NCBI RefSeq assembly: GCF_026340655.1
Contig: NZ_JAPEOZ010000001.1
Span: forward strand, 10,292,001-10,356,000
DNA from: Streptomyces sp. NBC_01275
GTDB taxonomy: Bacteria; Actinomycetota; Actinomycetes; Streptomycetales; Streptomycetaceae
DNA: 64,000 nt
Reading direction: 5' to 3'
Part shown: piece by piece, positions 25,940 through 35,151 of the stretch
Layout: every line of letters begins with the position of its first letter
Numbering within the stretch: position 1 is the stretch's first letter
The notes under the pieces: model-generated
Told to the model about the DNA's origin: nothing
Database searches by the model: none
What the model saw: only the letters and a program-made list of their open reading frames with translations
Made by a program: the position numbers and the translations under genes

Positions 25940-27469
25940 ATGCAAGACGTAGTGCTCGTGGGCGCCGGCCCGGTGGGCCTGTTCCTGGCCGGCGAGCTCG
26001 CTCTGGGTGGCTGTTCCGTCCTGGTCCTTGAGCGCGACGAGGACGTCACCTCGCCGTGGAAGGCGCTGCCGCTGGGGCTGCGGGGCCTGAACGCCGGGTC
26101 GGCCGAGACGTTCTACCGCCGCGGACTGCTCGAAGCGTTGATCAGCGCTTCGGGTGCCGACGAGAAGAGGGTCGGCGCGGCCCCCGACGCGGTCGAGGCA
26201 CCCGCCCCCCGTGACGTGAGTCATTTCGCGGGCATGGGACTGAACGCGGCCGACATCGATGTCTCCGCGCTCCCGTTCAGGCTTCCCAGCCCGGCGATGG
26301 AGGGGTTCATGACGAGCCTCGAAGCGGTCGGCTCGGTCCTGGCCGAGCGCGCGACCTCGCTCGGCGTCCAGATCGTGCGGGGCGCTGCGGTCACGGCGGT
26401 GACGCAGGACGCCGAGTGCGTCCTCGCGACGGCGGGCGGCAAGGAGTACCGGGCACTCTGGCTTGTGGGGTGCGACGGCGGGCGCAGCACGGTGCGTGCT
26501 CTCACGGGCTTCGACTTCGTGGGTACCGAACCGCTGTTCACCGGCTACGTCGCGCAGGTCGAGTTCACCGACCCCGACCCGGCGAAGCTGCCGTTCGGGT
26601 TCAACCTGACGGCGAACGGCATGTACCTGCGCACGCCCCTCGAGGGGCATCTGGGCATGATGGACTTCGACGGCGGCACGTTCGACCGTTCCCAGCCGCT
26701 CACCCGCGAGCACCTTCAGGAGGTGCTGCGCCGCATCACCGGTACCGACGCGACGCTCACCGGTGTTCTTCGGGCGTCGACCTTCACGGACCGTGCGATG
26801 CAGGTGACGACGTACCGCAAGGGACGCGTGCTGCTGGCGGGCGACGCCGCGCACATCCACTCCCCGCTGGGCGGCCAGGGCCTCAACCTCGGCATCGGTG
26901 GTGCCGTGAACCTCGGCTGGAAGCTCGCGGCGACCGTACACGGCACCGCGCCCGCGGGCCTGCTCGACACCTACACCGGCGAGCGTCACCCCGTCGGTGC
27001 CTCGGTGCTCGACTGGTCACGGGCTCAGGCGGCGACCATGAAGCCGGGCCCCAACGCTCCTGCGCTGCGGCAGCTGGTTCACGACCTGATGAACACCGCC
27101 TCGGGAACCACGCACGTGTACCGGCAGACGACGGGACTGTTCCACCGCTACGACCTGGGCAGCAACCAGCCGCTCGTCGGCCGCACCGCCCCCGACTTCC
27201 GTTTCGGCGACGGCACCCGCCTCGGGGACCTTCTGTGCCAGGGCCAGGGCGTCGTGCTCGACTTCAGCGGCGACCACGTGCTGCGCAGCGCGGCCCAGAG
27301 CTGGGAGGGCCGACTCCATTACGCAGGCGGCCCGGTACGCGAGGACCTCGGATTCGGCGCGCTGCTGATCCGCCCCGACGGCGTCGTCGCCTGGGCCGAG
27401 GGCCACGCCCCCGACCCCGAGGCTTTCCGGCACACCGCCACCCGCTGGTTCGGCACCCCCACCCCCTGA
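25940..27469 (+). CDS. FAD-dependent aromatic monooxygenase (PHBH fold; Rox/TetX-like)
   Basis: A 509-residue class A flavoprotein, ATG 25940 with AAAGGAA upstream. It has the three standard motifs: GxGxxG in VVLVGAGPVGLFLAGEL with the ribose-binding Glu at about 34, the DG motif VGCDGGRSTVR (about 180), and the GD motif AGDAAHIHSPLGGQGLNLGI (about 300). A thioredoxin-like C-terminal domain (about 400-509, VGRTAPDFRFGDGTRLGDLL) places it with rifampicin- and anhydrotetracycline-hydroxylase-like enzymes rather than short PHBH proteins. Substrate unknown; with its TetR partner it may detoxify an aromatic antibiotic. Confidence 0.9.
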   Translation: MQDVVLVGAGPVGLFLAGELALGGCSVLVLERDEDVTSPWKALPLGLRGLNAGSAETFYRRGLLEALISASGADEKRVGAAPDAVEAPAPRDVSHFAGMGLNAADIDVSALPFRLPSPAMEGFMTSLEAVGSVLAERATSLGVQIVRGAAVTAVTQDAECVLATAGGKEYRALWLVGCDGGRSTVRALTGFDFVGTEPLFTGYVAQVEFTDPDPAKLPFGFNLTANGMYLRTPLEGHLGMMDFDGGTFDRSQPLTREHLQEVLRRITGTDATLTGVLRASTFTDRAMQVTTYRKGRVLLAGDAAHIHSPLGGQGLNLGIGGAVNLGWKLAATVHGTAPAGLLDTYTGERHPVGASVLDWSRAQAATMKPGPNAPALRQLVHDLMNTASGTTHVYRQTTGLFHRYDLGSNQPLVGRTAPDFRFGDGTRLGDLLCQGQGVVLDFSGDHVLRSAAQSWEGRLHYAGGPVREDLGFGALLIRPDGVVAWAEGHAPDPEAFRHTATRWFGTPTP

Positions 27470-27474
27470 CCGCA

Positions 27475-27774
27475 CACCGCCCGGCCCGCACGCGGCGCAC
27501 CACCACCGAAGTCGCCGTCTCGACCGCCCACCGGGCCAAGGGCCGCGAATGGGCGCGGGTGAAAATCGCCGACGACTTCACCCCGCCCAAGGACAACGAC
27601 CAACTGGACGACACCGGCCGCGCCGTTCCCGGCCCGATCGACAACGGCGAAGCCCGCCTCGCCTACGTCGCCGTCACCCGCCACCGCCTCGACACCGGAG
27701 GCCTGCCCTGGATCGAGGATCACCCTGCCGCCATCCTGTCACTGTCACCGCGGGCAGGGGGCGGGCACACGTAG
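27475..27774 (+). pseudogene. C-terminal remnant of a UvrD/Rep-type helicase
   Basis: In the frame from about 27480 the residues TTTEVAVSTAHRAKGREWAR and VKIADDFTPPKDNDQLDDTG, then GEARLAYVAVTRHRLDTGGL, match motifs V-VI and the tail of actinobacterial UvrD-like helicases (STAHKAKGREW...LAYVAVTRAR). The motif VI residues after VTR are partly lost. Only about 90 residues remain, directly behind the monooxygenase. Confidence 0.7.
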
Positions 27775-28362
27775 ACCTCGGCTCACGGGGCGAGGCCGAA
27801 CCCCCCCCCGGGACGTGGGGCAAGCGGCATGCCGCTTGCGCCATCACGATCCCTCACGGCGGATTCACCGTCAGGCCCTGCCGTTTTGGCAGCGTACTCG
27901 TGCTGCGATGGCGGCTAAGGAACCGTGCGTTGCAACCTGGCTGCTCCGCAGCTCGGCACCGTGGGTGGCTGGCGGCCTGGACCGTGGTCGCGACGGCATT
28001 GTTCGTGAGGGGCGGGACAGCGGTGTCCGGTGGAGGCGGGGTTGCTGTTCGCGAGGAGCGAGGTGACGTCAGTGGGTGTGCGGAACCTGGATGATCGCAG
28101 ATTCCAGCAAGTGGTTGTGGCCGGCACATTCCCAAGGACAGAAGCCCGGTTCACGATGCGCCATGGACGTGGAGATGCCGGTGCATATTTCCGGCGGCGT
28201 CAGGAGCTGCCCGGAGACGTCCAAGGCCACACCGCTGTTCTGCTCCGTACCCGCGCTGACTGAAGCGGGCGGGCCAGGCCGACCGCAGGACTCATCGCGG
28301 CGCTGGTCGACGGGCATCCTCTTGGCGAATGTGCTGCCCGTCCCAACGACAGCCGCACACGT
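27775..28362. other. 588 bp without a recognisable gene
   Basis: Slightly less GC-rich than its surroundings, with no frame showing a plausible start, ribosome-binding site or motif. It lies between the helicase remnant and the 3' end of a minus-strand hydrolase. Confidence 0.35.
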
Positions 28363-29232
28363 TCAGGACTCGAGGAACCCGAGTGCCCTGGTCACGAATT
28401 CTTCGTGGTACTGGAAGATTCCGCCGTGTCCGGCGTCCAGGTAGAGGGGGACGAGTTCGCTCCGGGGCAGGCGTGCGGCCAGGTCGATTGAGTTGAGGCT
28501 GGGCACCATCCGGTCGTTCTCGCCGTTTGCCACGAGGACCGGTTGGCGAATGCCCGACAGGTCCGACGGCGCCTGGCGGCCCCATCGTTTGACGGCCTTC
28601 AGCTGGGCGCGCAACGACGGCAGCGAGATGTCCTTGTCACGGTCCTGCGTGCGTTCCTCCAGCCGTTGCAGGAAGGCGCGTCCGGCCCGTTGGCCGCCCG
28701 CGGTGTCGGTGAAGAAGAGGGAGAGCTTGGGATCCTGACGGGTCAGGGTGCCCTTGAGGGTGGCCCGGACGGTGAGTGCCGGGACTTTGTCGATGCCGGG
28801 GCCCCCGGCGGGGCCGGTACCCGCGAGGATGACCTTGCGGACGAGGCGCGGTTCTTCCTCCGCGACGACCTGTGCGATGAAGCCGCCCATCGACAGGCCG
28901 AGCAGATCTACCTCGTCGAACCCGAGGGCTCGGATGAACAGCACCGCGTCGCGGGCCATCGCCTCGATCGTGTCCGGCGTGGAGCCGCTCGATCCGCCCA
29001 CCCCGCGGTTGTCGAAGGCGACGACCCGACGACGTGCGGCGAGCCCGTCGACGACGCGAGGGTCCCAGTTGTCCAGGACCCCGGCCAGATGGATCAGAAG
29101 GATCAGCGGCACACCGTCCTCGGGGCCGAGCTCCCGATAGGCGAAGTCCTCGCCGCGAACGGACACGGTTCGGGTCGGCGCGTTCTTGTACGACGATGTC
29201 GAGGGCGAGGGGGAATTCCGCGGCGTGGTCAT
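28363..29232 (-). CDS. Alpha/beta hydrolase
   Basis: A 289-residue hydrolase with the nucleophile elbow LLGLSMGGFIAQ (Ser near 115), oxyanion segment LILLIHLAGVLDNWDPR, and catalytic His in DAGHGGIFQYHEEF. It lacks a signal peptide. Its closest relative in the window is the hydrolase at 47225-48091 (same HLAGxLDNWDPR, DLLGLSMGG versus DVFSFSLGG, GHGGIFQYH). In both places an MDR oxidoreductase gene lies just upstream on the same strand, but here that partner is ruined. The hydrolase itself appears intact. Confidence 0.88.
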   Translation of the reverse strand: MTTPRNSPSPSTSSYKNAPTRTVSVRGEDFAYRELGPEDGVPLILLIHLAGVLDNWDPRVVDGLAARRRVVAFDNRGVGGSSGSTPDTIEAMARDAVLFIRALGFDEVDLLGLSMGGFIAQVVAEEEPRLVRKVILAGTGPAGGPGIDKVPALTVRATLKGTLTRQDPKLSLFFTDTAGGQRAGRAFLQRLEERTQDRDKDISLPSLRAQLKAVKRWGRQAPSDLSGIRQPVLVANGENDRMVPSLNSIDLAARLPRSELVPLYLDAGHGGIFQYHEEFVTRALGFLES

Positions 29233-29337
29233 GTCCGGGTCTTTCTGTAGCGGGTTTCAGGGCTCTTCTCGTTGCCGCAGGCGGTGTCGTTCCGCGCTCG
29301 CGGAGGACCTTGGCCGGTCGGCAGGACTGTTCCCTCA

Positions 29338-29771
29338 CGTCATCGCGCCCAGGTGCTTCGCCAGCTGGACGGCGATGGCGCCCAGGCCGCCGGAGCCCGC
29401 GTGGACGAGGACCTTCTGGCCCGGCCGGATGCGCGCCCGCTCGACCCGCACCTGCCATGAGGTCAGGGCGACCAGGGGCAGGGACGCGGCCTCCTCCATG
29501 GTCAGCGCGTCCGGCTTGATCGCCACGTCGTCCTGGTGCACCGCGATGAGTTCTGCGAACGTGCCGATCCGGTCCTTGTCGGGCCGCGCGAAGGGACCCG
29601 GTACGGCAGGATCGCCTTCATCTCCCCGTCCCGGATCATGCGGTCGAGCGGGTTGATGCTCGCGGCCTGGATCAGGACGAGCACGTCGTCCGCGCCCACC
29701 TACGGGTCCGGCACCTCGCCGGCGCGCACGCCGGTCTTGTCGCCGTAGCGCTCGACCGTGAAGGCCTTCAT
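29338..29771 (-). pseudogene. NADP-dependent oxidoreductase with nonsense codon, deletion and 3' truncation
   Basis: Starts MKAFTVERYGDKTGVRAGEV at 29771. TAG at 29702-29700 interrupts the frame after PDP, and VGADDVLVLIQAASINPLDR continues in the same frame, so it is a simple nonsense mutation. After ILPYR about 30 codons (the LGNDVAGTVV...GDEVY segment of the paralogue at 48141-49139) are missing, and the frame resumes shifted at ARPDKDRIGTFAELIAV. It ends at AVQLAKHLGAMT with the Rossmann domain lost. Confidence 0.85.
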
Positions 29772-30239
29772 CGTCGTCTCCATGTCTCGTCCGCAGGCGG
29801 ACGGGGGTGCTGTTGATCCCGGGCTTCCCCGGCCATTGAACAGAGATTCGTGCCGATAAATTCGTGCCGATATGTCTGGTTTTATGTAAATGGCTTTTCC
29901 GGGAGGCGGGGCCTTTGGTCCCGGCTGCCGACGGAGGGGCGAGTGCCCTCGGTGACGAGTGCGGCTGAGGCGTGCCGGGCGTGGTGACCGGCCTTTTCCC
30001 CGGCCGGAAGAACCTTCCGGGGTTGCCCTGTTCGCGTGTTGTGTGCGCTGGCGCTGGCGCTGGCGCACGGGGAGGGAGGAGAATCCATTGGATTATGATC
30101 GCAATGCTATGTGGTGGGTCGGCGGACCGCAAGTGGGTCCGTTGCTCTCGGGACTGCCGCGGCGTGACGCCCAGGTGCAGCCGGGTGGCCTGCGGTGCGG
30201 ACGTGCGCGTACTGCGGGTGCCTCAGGCGGAGGCTCCTG
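29772..30239. other. Upstream region of the dead oxidoreductase, with a tandem repeat
   Basis: No gene is evident. Around 29846-29872 the 13-mer ATTCGTGCCGATA occurs twice with a 14-bp period, in the promoter position of the oxidoreductase remnant, possibly regulator half-sites. At about 30082-30096 AATCCATTGGATTA appears. A similar CCATTGGATTA lies at 42002, and both are near TetR remnants. Confidence 0.4.
29846..29872. repeat. Two tandem 13-bp direct repeats (14-bp period) in a promoter region
   Basis: ATTCGTGCCGATA at 29846-29858 and again at 29860-29872. It lies about 75 bp upstream of the remnant oxidoreductase start and could be a regulatory half-site pair. Confidence 0.45.
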
Positions 30240-30361
30240 GCGCACTCATCATGCTCGACGCCCAGCAGTGCGAGGGCGTTGCGGATGCCCTGCTTGAGGA
30301 GTTCGTCGGAGAGACGCCTGTCGGAGAGGGCTCGGGAGAGCTGCAGCGTCCCGGCCATCAT
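30240..30361 (-). pseudogene. C-terminal remnant of a TetR-family regulator
   Basis: The minus-strand residues MAGTLQLSRALSDRRLSDEL and LLKQGIRNALALLGVEHDEC match the last helices of TetR proteins (xGTLQLARAxxDxxLSDxxLxxG). There is no HTH. The paralogous locus at 45-50 kb has two intact TetR genes, so this is probably what remains of a regulator of the 28-30 kb locus. Confidence 0.5.
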
Positions 30362-30474
30362 GCCAGCACCTCTCCAACGCCACCCTCGTGCTCTACACCG
30401 GCGCTGGCCACGCGTTCCTCTTCCAGTACGCCAAGGCCTTCAGCAAGCAGGTGGCCGACTTCCTCGCCGCCTGA
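30362..30474 (+). pseudogene. C-terminal remnant of an alpha/beta hydrolase
   Basis: QHLSNATLVLYTGAGHAFLF then QYAKAFSKQVADFLAA and TGA at 30472-30474. The GAGHAFLFQ block is the catalytic-His loop of peroxidase-like alpha/beta hydrolases. The rest of the gene is gone; it abuts the TetR remnant tail to tail. Confidence 0.6.
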
Positions 30475-30719
30475 CCACACCGACCCCATGCGGTTCACCA
30501 GCACCCAGTTCACTCGCGTCAGCTCCCGTACCACGCAGTCGTGCGGCGCTGTGCTGTCTGAGATCAAGCCCCTGTTCTGATCGATACTTGTTGGTCAAGG
30601 GCACTATGAGGGTTGAGCGGTCCGCTCGGGTCGACGGCGGCCCCGAGAGCGGCGATCACCCGGTCCGCGAGCACGAACCTTACGGCCGTGCACTGACCCG
30701 TTCAGTCATGACGGTTGGG

Positions 30720-33320
30720 CTACGTCGGCCGTCCGGTGGGGCGCTTTGGTCGCCAGGTCGTGGTGGTGCCGGTCGGCAGGGTGGTCACGCCTCCATCGGG
30801 CCACTCGATCCGTGCTGTTGTGCCGGTGGGCACCGTCGTGCGCGCCTCGACGCCGGAGGCGTGCAGCTCCCAGCGGATGGCCACGCGGCCGTACGGGGAC
30901 TCGTGGGCGGCGCCGGCCCAGGTGATGCCGCCGCCCGGTTGTGGACGGAAGACGATGTCGCGGTAGCCGGGTGAGGCGGCGGTCAGCCCGGCGACCGTGG
31001 TGTGCAGCCACTGGGCGATCGCACCGAGGGCGTAGTGGTTGAAGGAGGTCATCTCGCCCGGGTTGACGGTGCCGTCGGGCAGCATGCTGTCCCACCGCTC
31101 CCAGATGGTGGTGGCGTCGTGCTTCAGCGCGTACAGCCAGGAGGGGCACTCCTGTTGGAGCAGCAGGGAGTAGGCGGTGTCGACGTGGTGGGTGGCGCTG
31201 AGCGCAGGGGCCACGAGCGGTGTGCCGATGAAGCCGGTCTGGATGGTGTGCCCGCCTGCGGCGACCAGTTCGGTCAGGCGGTCGCCCGCGATGGTCCGGG
31301 CTTCCGGGTCGGGAAGCAGGTCGAACTGGAGGGCGACGGCGTAGGCGGTCTGGGTGTCGCTGGTCATCAGGCCGGAAGGCAGCACGTAGGCGTCGAGAAA
31401 AGCCTGGCGCACCCGGTGCGCGAGCTTCTCGTAGCGTTGACGGTCCTCGTCGAGTCCGAGGACGCCCGCGATCCACGCCGTGTGCCGTGCCGACCAGGCG
31501 TAGTAGGCGGTGGCGATGAGGTGGCGGTCGGTGCGGCCGGCGCCCGGGTCCTCCGGGGGTGCGGACGGGTCGAGCCAGTCGCCGAGCTGGTAGTCGCGGT
31601 TCCACAGGCCTGACGGGTCCGCGCGCTCGGTGATGAGGTCGACCCAGCGGCGTGCGCTGTCGTACTGGGCGGCCAGCAGCCCGGTGTCGCGGGAGTCCCG
31701 GTACAGCGCCCACGGGGTCAGTGTCACGACGTCGCCCCAGCCGGCGCCGGGCCGGGCCGGTGTCCACTGCGGGCCACCGGGGATGGTCGGCACGTACCAG
31801 GGCACGGTTCCGTCGGCGTGTTGTTCGACGGCGACGTCGCGCAGCCAGGACGCGAGCATGCCGTGGCAGTCGTAGAGGAAGGCGGCGGTGGGCGCGAAGA
31901 CCTGGATGTCGCCGGTCCAGCCGAGCCGTTCGTCGCGCTGCGGGCAGTCGGTGGGCAGGTCGACGAAGTTGCCGCGCAGGCTCCACACCACGTTCTCGTG
32001 CAGCCGGTTCACCTGCTCGTTGGAACACTCGAACCAGCCGGTCCTGGCCATGTCGGTGTGGTGGACGCGGGCGGTGATGTCGTGGTGGGGGTCGCCGCCG
32101 CGCCAGCCGGTGATCTCGGCGTAGCGGAAGCCGTGGAGGGTGAAACGCGGTTCCCATGTCTCGCGGCCTTCGCCGCGCAGGACGTACCGGTCGGTGGAGA
32201 TGGCGTCGCGCAAGGGGCGGACGCACAGCTCTCCGCCCTGGAGCACCTCGGCGTGCCGGATGACGACCGTGTGTCCGGCCGGGCCGGCCACGGTGATGCG
32301 GACCCGGCCGACCAGATTCTGTCCGAAGTCGACCAGAAGACGGTCGGCGTCGAGGGCGGTCACCCGGACTGGGGTGATCTCCTCGGTGCAGCGCACCGGC
32401 GGCCCGGTGGGGGCGACCAGCGTCGCCGGATCCCGGGGGACGATGTCGACCGGTGACCAGCTGCTGTCGTCGAATCCGGGGCTGGACCAGCCCGGCCGTT
32501 CGTCCCGGGCGTCATAGGTCTCGCCGTCGAGCAGGCCGGAGGACACGATGGGCCCGTGGGCGGCTCGCCAGGAGGTGTCGGTGCCGATGGTGGTGACGGT
32601 TCCGTCGCGGTGGACGACTTCGAGTTGGGCGATGAGGGCGAGCCGGTCGCCGTAGAGATTGGAGTGGCCGCCGCCGAAGCCCAGCCGTCCCCGGTACCAG
32701 CCGTCGGCCAGCCATGCGCCGATGGCGTTGTCTCCGGCGCGCAGGTGTTCCGTGACGTCGTGGGTCTGGTAGCGGAGCCGGTGGTCGTAGCTGGTCCAGC
32801 CCGGCGCGAGGGCGTGGTCGCCGACCCGTCGGCCGTTGACCTCGATCTCGTACAGCCCGTGGGCGGTGACGTACAGGCGTGCGCTCTCCACTTCCGCGCC
32901 GACGGGGAACTCCTTGCGCAACAACGGTGGGCGCCGTTCGGCGTCCGGCCACCGCGGCGAGATCGCGCACGCCGTCCAGTCCGTCGGCTCCAGCAGCCCC
33001 GACTCCAGGCGCAGGGCCGGGCTCCAGACGCCGGCCGTGCTGTCGGCACCGCGGACCCGGACGCGTATATCGGCGTGTTCCCGCGACTCAAGTGGCCTGG
33101 TGAGCGGCCAGTCGACGAGCACGGAGTCCGCGGAGGCCACCCAGTCGGTGCGGTGCGTCCCGTCGGCCCGCGTGATCTCGAGCTGGTACGCCTGCTGTGT
33201 CCAGCCGGGCGGTGCCGTCGTCCTCCAGGAGATCCGGGGCCTCGGCTCACCGATGCCGAACGGCTCCCGGTGATGTTCCGCGGTCGGCATGGCAACCGCT
33301 GGTGTCGGCTCGTGGGTCAT
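30720..33320 (-). CDS. GH78 alpha-L-rhamnosidase, cytoplasmic
   Basis: An 866-residue enzyme with ATG at 33320 overlapping the upstream permease stop by 4 nt. It has the GH78 order of domains: N-terminal Fn3-like strand (EPFGIGEPRPRISW), lectin-like domains, then an (alpha/alpha)6 barrel with the hallmark CPQRDERLGWTGDIQVF near residue 455, holding catalytic acidic residues, and a C-terminal beta-sandwich (YRDIVFRPQPGGGITWA). No signal peptide is present. It is the last gene of an operon with a sugar-binding lipoprotein and two permeases, so it should hydrolyse imported rhamnosyl oligosaccharides, for example from rhamnogalacturonan. Confidence 0.93.
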   Translation of the reverse strand: MTHEPTPAVAMPTAEHHREPFGIGEPRPRISWRTTAPPGWTQQAYQLEITRADGTHRTDWVASADSVLVDWPLTRPLESREHADIRVRVRGADSTAGVWSPALRLESGLLEPTDWTACAISPRWPDAERRPPLLRKEFPVGAEVESARLYVTAHGLYEIEVNGRRVGDHALAPGWTSYDHRLRYQTHDVTEHLRAGDNAIGAWLADGWYRGRLGFGGGHSNLYGDRLALIAQLEVVHRDGTVTTIGTDTSWRAAHGPIVSSGLLDGETYDARDERPGWSSPGFDDSSWSPVDIVPRDPATLVAPTGPPVRCTEEITPVRVTALDADRLLVDFGQNLVGRVRITVAGPAGHTVVIRHAEVLQGGELCVRPLRDAISTDRYVLRGEGRETWEPRFTLHGFRYAEITGWRGGDPHHDITARVHHTDMARTGWFECSNEQVNRLHENVVWSLRGNFVDLPTDCPQRDERLGWTGDIQVFAPTAAFLYDCHGMLASWLRDVAVEQHADGTVPWYVPTIPGGPQWTPARPGAGWGDVVTLTPWALYRDSRDTGLLAAQYDSARRWVDLITERADPSGLWNRDYQLGDWLDPSAPPEDPGAGRTDRHLIATAYYAWSARHTAWIAGVLGLDEDRQRYEKLAHRVRQAFLDAYVLPSGLMTSDTQTAYAVALQFDLLPDPEARTIAGDRLTELVAAGGHTIQTGFIGTPLVAPALSATHHVDTAYSLLLQQECPSWLYALKHDATTIWERWDSMLPDGTVNPGEMTSFNHYALGAIAQWLHTTVAGLTAASPGYRDIVFRPQPGGGITWAGAAHESPYGRVAIRWELHASGVEARTTVPTGTTARIEWPDGGVTTLPTGTTTTWRPKRPTGRPT

Positions 33321-34213
33321 CCCTTCACCGCCCCGGCGGTCAGGCCCTTGATGATGCGCTGGTTGATCAGCAGGTACAGCACCAGGGCGCCGACGACGTT
33401 GATGCTGATCGCGGCGAACAGCGGTCCATAGGCCGTCTCGCCGTACTGCCCGGTGAAGTTGAGCAGCCCCACCTGGATGGTGCGCAGGTCGTCGTTCGTG
33501 GTGAAGGTGAGCGAGATGAGCAGGTCGTTCCAGATGAAGAAGAACTGCACCAGGCCCACGGTGAAGACGGCGTTGCGGACCATGGGGAAGGCGATCCGCC
33601 AGAAGGCCACGAGGATGCTCGCTCCGTCGAGGGTGGCGGCTTCGAACACCTCGCGCGGGATCGAGCGGAAGAAGGTGGCCATCATGAAGACGGTCAGCGG
33701 GAGGCCGGCCGCGGTGTAGGTGATGATCAGCGGTGCCAGGGTTCCGGAGAGCCCGGTCTGGAAGTACACCCGGAACAACGGCAGCAGGATCATCTGGCTG
33801 GGCACCATGATGCCGACGAGGAAGACGAGCAGGACCTGGTGGCGTCCGCGCCAGACCATCACCTCGAGGGCGAAGCCCGCCGCGACGCCGAGCAGGATGA
33901 TGAGGGCGAGCGAGGGCACGGTGGCCAGCAGGCTGTTGCGGATGTACAGGGCGACGTGCCCGGTCGTCCACGCCTCGGCGTAGTTGTGCAAGCCCCAGCT
34001 CTCGGGAAGCGACCACGCAGGGTCGTTGACGAACTCGGACTGGGTCTTGAAGGAGCTCAGCAGCAGCCACAGCAGCGGCGCCACCTCGATCGCCAGCAGC
34101 AGGGCGACGAGTGCGTTCCGTACCAGACGCCGGGCTTGCCGGCTCGTCCGGCGTGCGGCCGTCGGTGGGCGGGTGAGGAGTTCCCGCGGCGGCGCCGTCA
34201 GGGTGTCGGTCAT
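33317..34213 (-). CDS. CUT1 sugar ABC transporter permease (MalG type)
   Basis: A 298-residue inner-membrane permease with six hydrophobic segments and the EAA-loop PREVFEAATLDGASILVAFW about 90 residues from the C-terminus. The tail INQRIIKGLTAGAVKG is typical. It starts 6 bp after the preceding permease and overlaps the rhamnosidase start by 4 nt, so translation is coupled. It pairs with the permease at 34220-35104 to form the channel. No ATPase is encoded; Streptomyces CUT1 systems usually share MsiK. Confidence 0.92.
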   Translation of the reverse strand: MTDTLTAPPRELLTRPPTAARRTSRQARRLVRNALVALLLAIEVAPLLWLLLSSFKTQSEFVNDPAWSLPESWGLHNYAEAWTTGHVALYIRNSLLATVPSLALIILLGVAAGFALEVMVWRGRHQVLLVFLVGIMVPSQMILLPLFRVYFQTGLSGTLAPLIITYTAAGLPLTVFMMATFFRSIPREVFEAATLDGASILVAFWRIAFPMVRNAVFTVGLVQFFFIWNDLLISLTFTTNDDLRTIQVGLLNFTGQYGETAYGPLFAAISINVVGALVLYLLINQRIIKGLTAGAVKG

Positions 34214-34219
34214 GGGAGT

Positions 34220-35104
34220 TCAGCCCTTGGTCAGGTCGCGTCGCGAGAAGCGGAAGATGATGAGGGAGACGCCCAGGCAGACGACGGTGAGCAGCGAGGC
34301 GATGGTGCTGCCGTAGCCGTAGTCGCCGTAGGAGAACGCGGTGCGGAACATGTACAGCGTCAAGGGCGTGGTGTCGCTGCCGGGTCCGCCGTTGGTCAGG
34401 GCGAGGACCGAGTCGAAGACCTTGAGCGTGCCGTTGATGCTGAACACGGCCGACGACAGCACCACCGGCCAGGACAGCGGCAGGACGATGTGGCGGATCA
34501 GCCGCCATCCCGTGGCGCCGTCCATCCGCGCGGACTCGATGGTCTCGTCGGGGATGTCGAGCAGTCCCGCGTAGATGAGCACGCCGTAGAAGCCCATCGA
34601 GCGCCACACGTCCATCACGACCAGGACGAGGAAGGCTCCGCCGCCGCTGGCGAACCAGTCCCCGTGGTGGATGCCCAGCGCTTCGACGGCGGTGTTGGCC
34701 AGGCCGTTCTGCGGCGCGACGGCGAAGAGCTTCTGGAACATCAGGGCCACGGCGACCGTCGGAAGGATCACCGGGAAGAACACCAGCGTGCGGATGAGCG
34801 CGGACGACTTGCGCAGGACGAACACGTAGAGCAGGGCGAGCAGGTACCCGCAGAGCACCTGCCCGACGCTGACGACGACCCCGTACTTGAAGGTGAACCA
34901 CAGCGCCGAATGCGCCTGCGGATCGTGCCACAGCTTCTCGAAGTTGCCGAACCCGTCGAAGGAGAAGCCCTCGATGACGTTGCCCTTGAAGAAGGTGTAC
35001 CCCAGGGACCAGCCCATCGGCACCAGCATCACCAGTGTGTACACGAGGAGCGCCGGACCCAGCAGGATGGCGAGGGCGCGGCGGTCTCCCAGAACTGAAC
35101 GCAT
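34220..35104 (-). CDS. CUT1 sugar ABC transporter permease (MalF type)
   Basis: A 294-residue permease. I start it at ATG 35104 (MRSVLGDRRALAILLGPALL). It has six membrane segments and the EAA loop DETIESARMDGATGWRLIRH, followed by SINGTLKVFDSVLALTNGGP, the classic MalF/UgpA pattern. It lies 47 bp after the binding protein and immediately before the MalG-type permease. Together they import the ligand captured by the lipoprotein at 35152-36450. Confidence 0.92.
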   Translation of the reverse strand: MRSVLGDRRALAILLGPALLVYTLVMLVPMGWSLGYTFFKGNVIEGFSFDGFGNFEKLWHDPQAHSALWFTFKYGVVVSVGQVLCGYLLALLYVFVLRKSSALIRTLVFFPVILPTVAVALMFQKLFAVAPQNGLANTAVEALGIHHGDWFASGGGAFLVLVVMDVWRSMGFYGVLIYAGLLDIPDETIESARMDGATGWRLIRHIVLPLSWPVVLSSAVFSINGTLKVFDSVLALTNGGPGSDTTPLTLYMFRTAFSYGDYGYGSTIASLLTVVCLGVSLIIFRFSRRDLTKG

Positions 35105-35151
35105 GTCGGCTCTTTCAAGAAGGGGTCGGAACGATTCGCGGGCGGCGGAGG

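Noticed and set aside
25127..26989. A 620-codon minus-strand open frame
   Set aside because: It lies antisense to the TetR and FAD-monooxygenase genes, both of which have strong motifs and ribosome-binding sites; it reflects third-position GC bias.
33197..35098. A 633-codon plus-strand frame rich in Asp/Glu/His/Gln
   Set aside because: Exactly antisense to the two permeases and the start of the rhamnosidase; hydrophilic mirror of hydrophobic codons.
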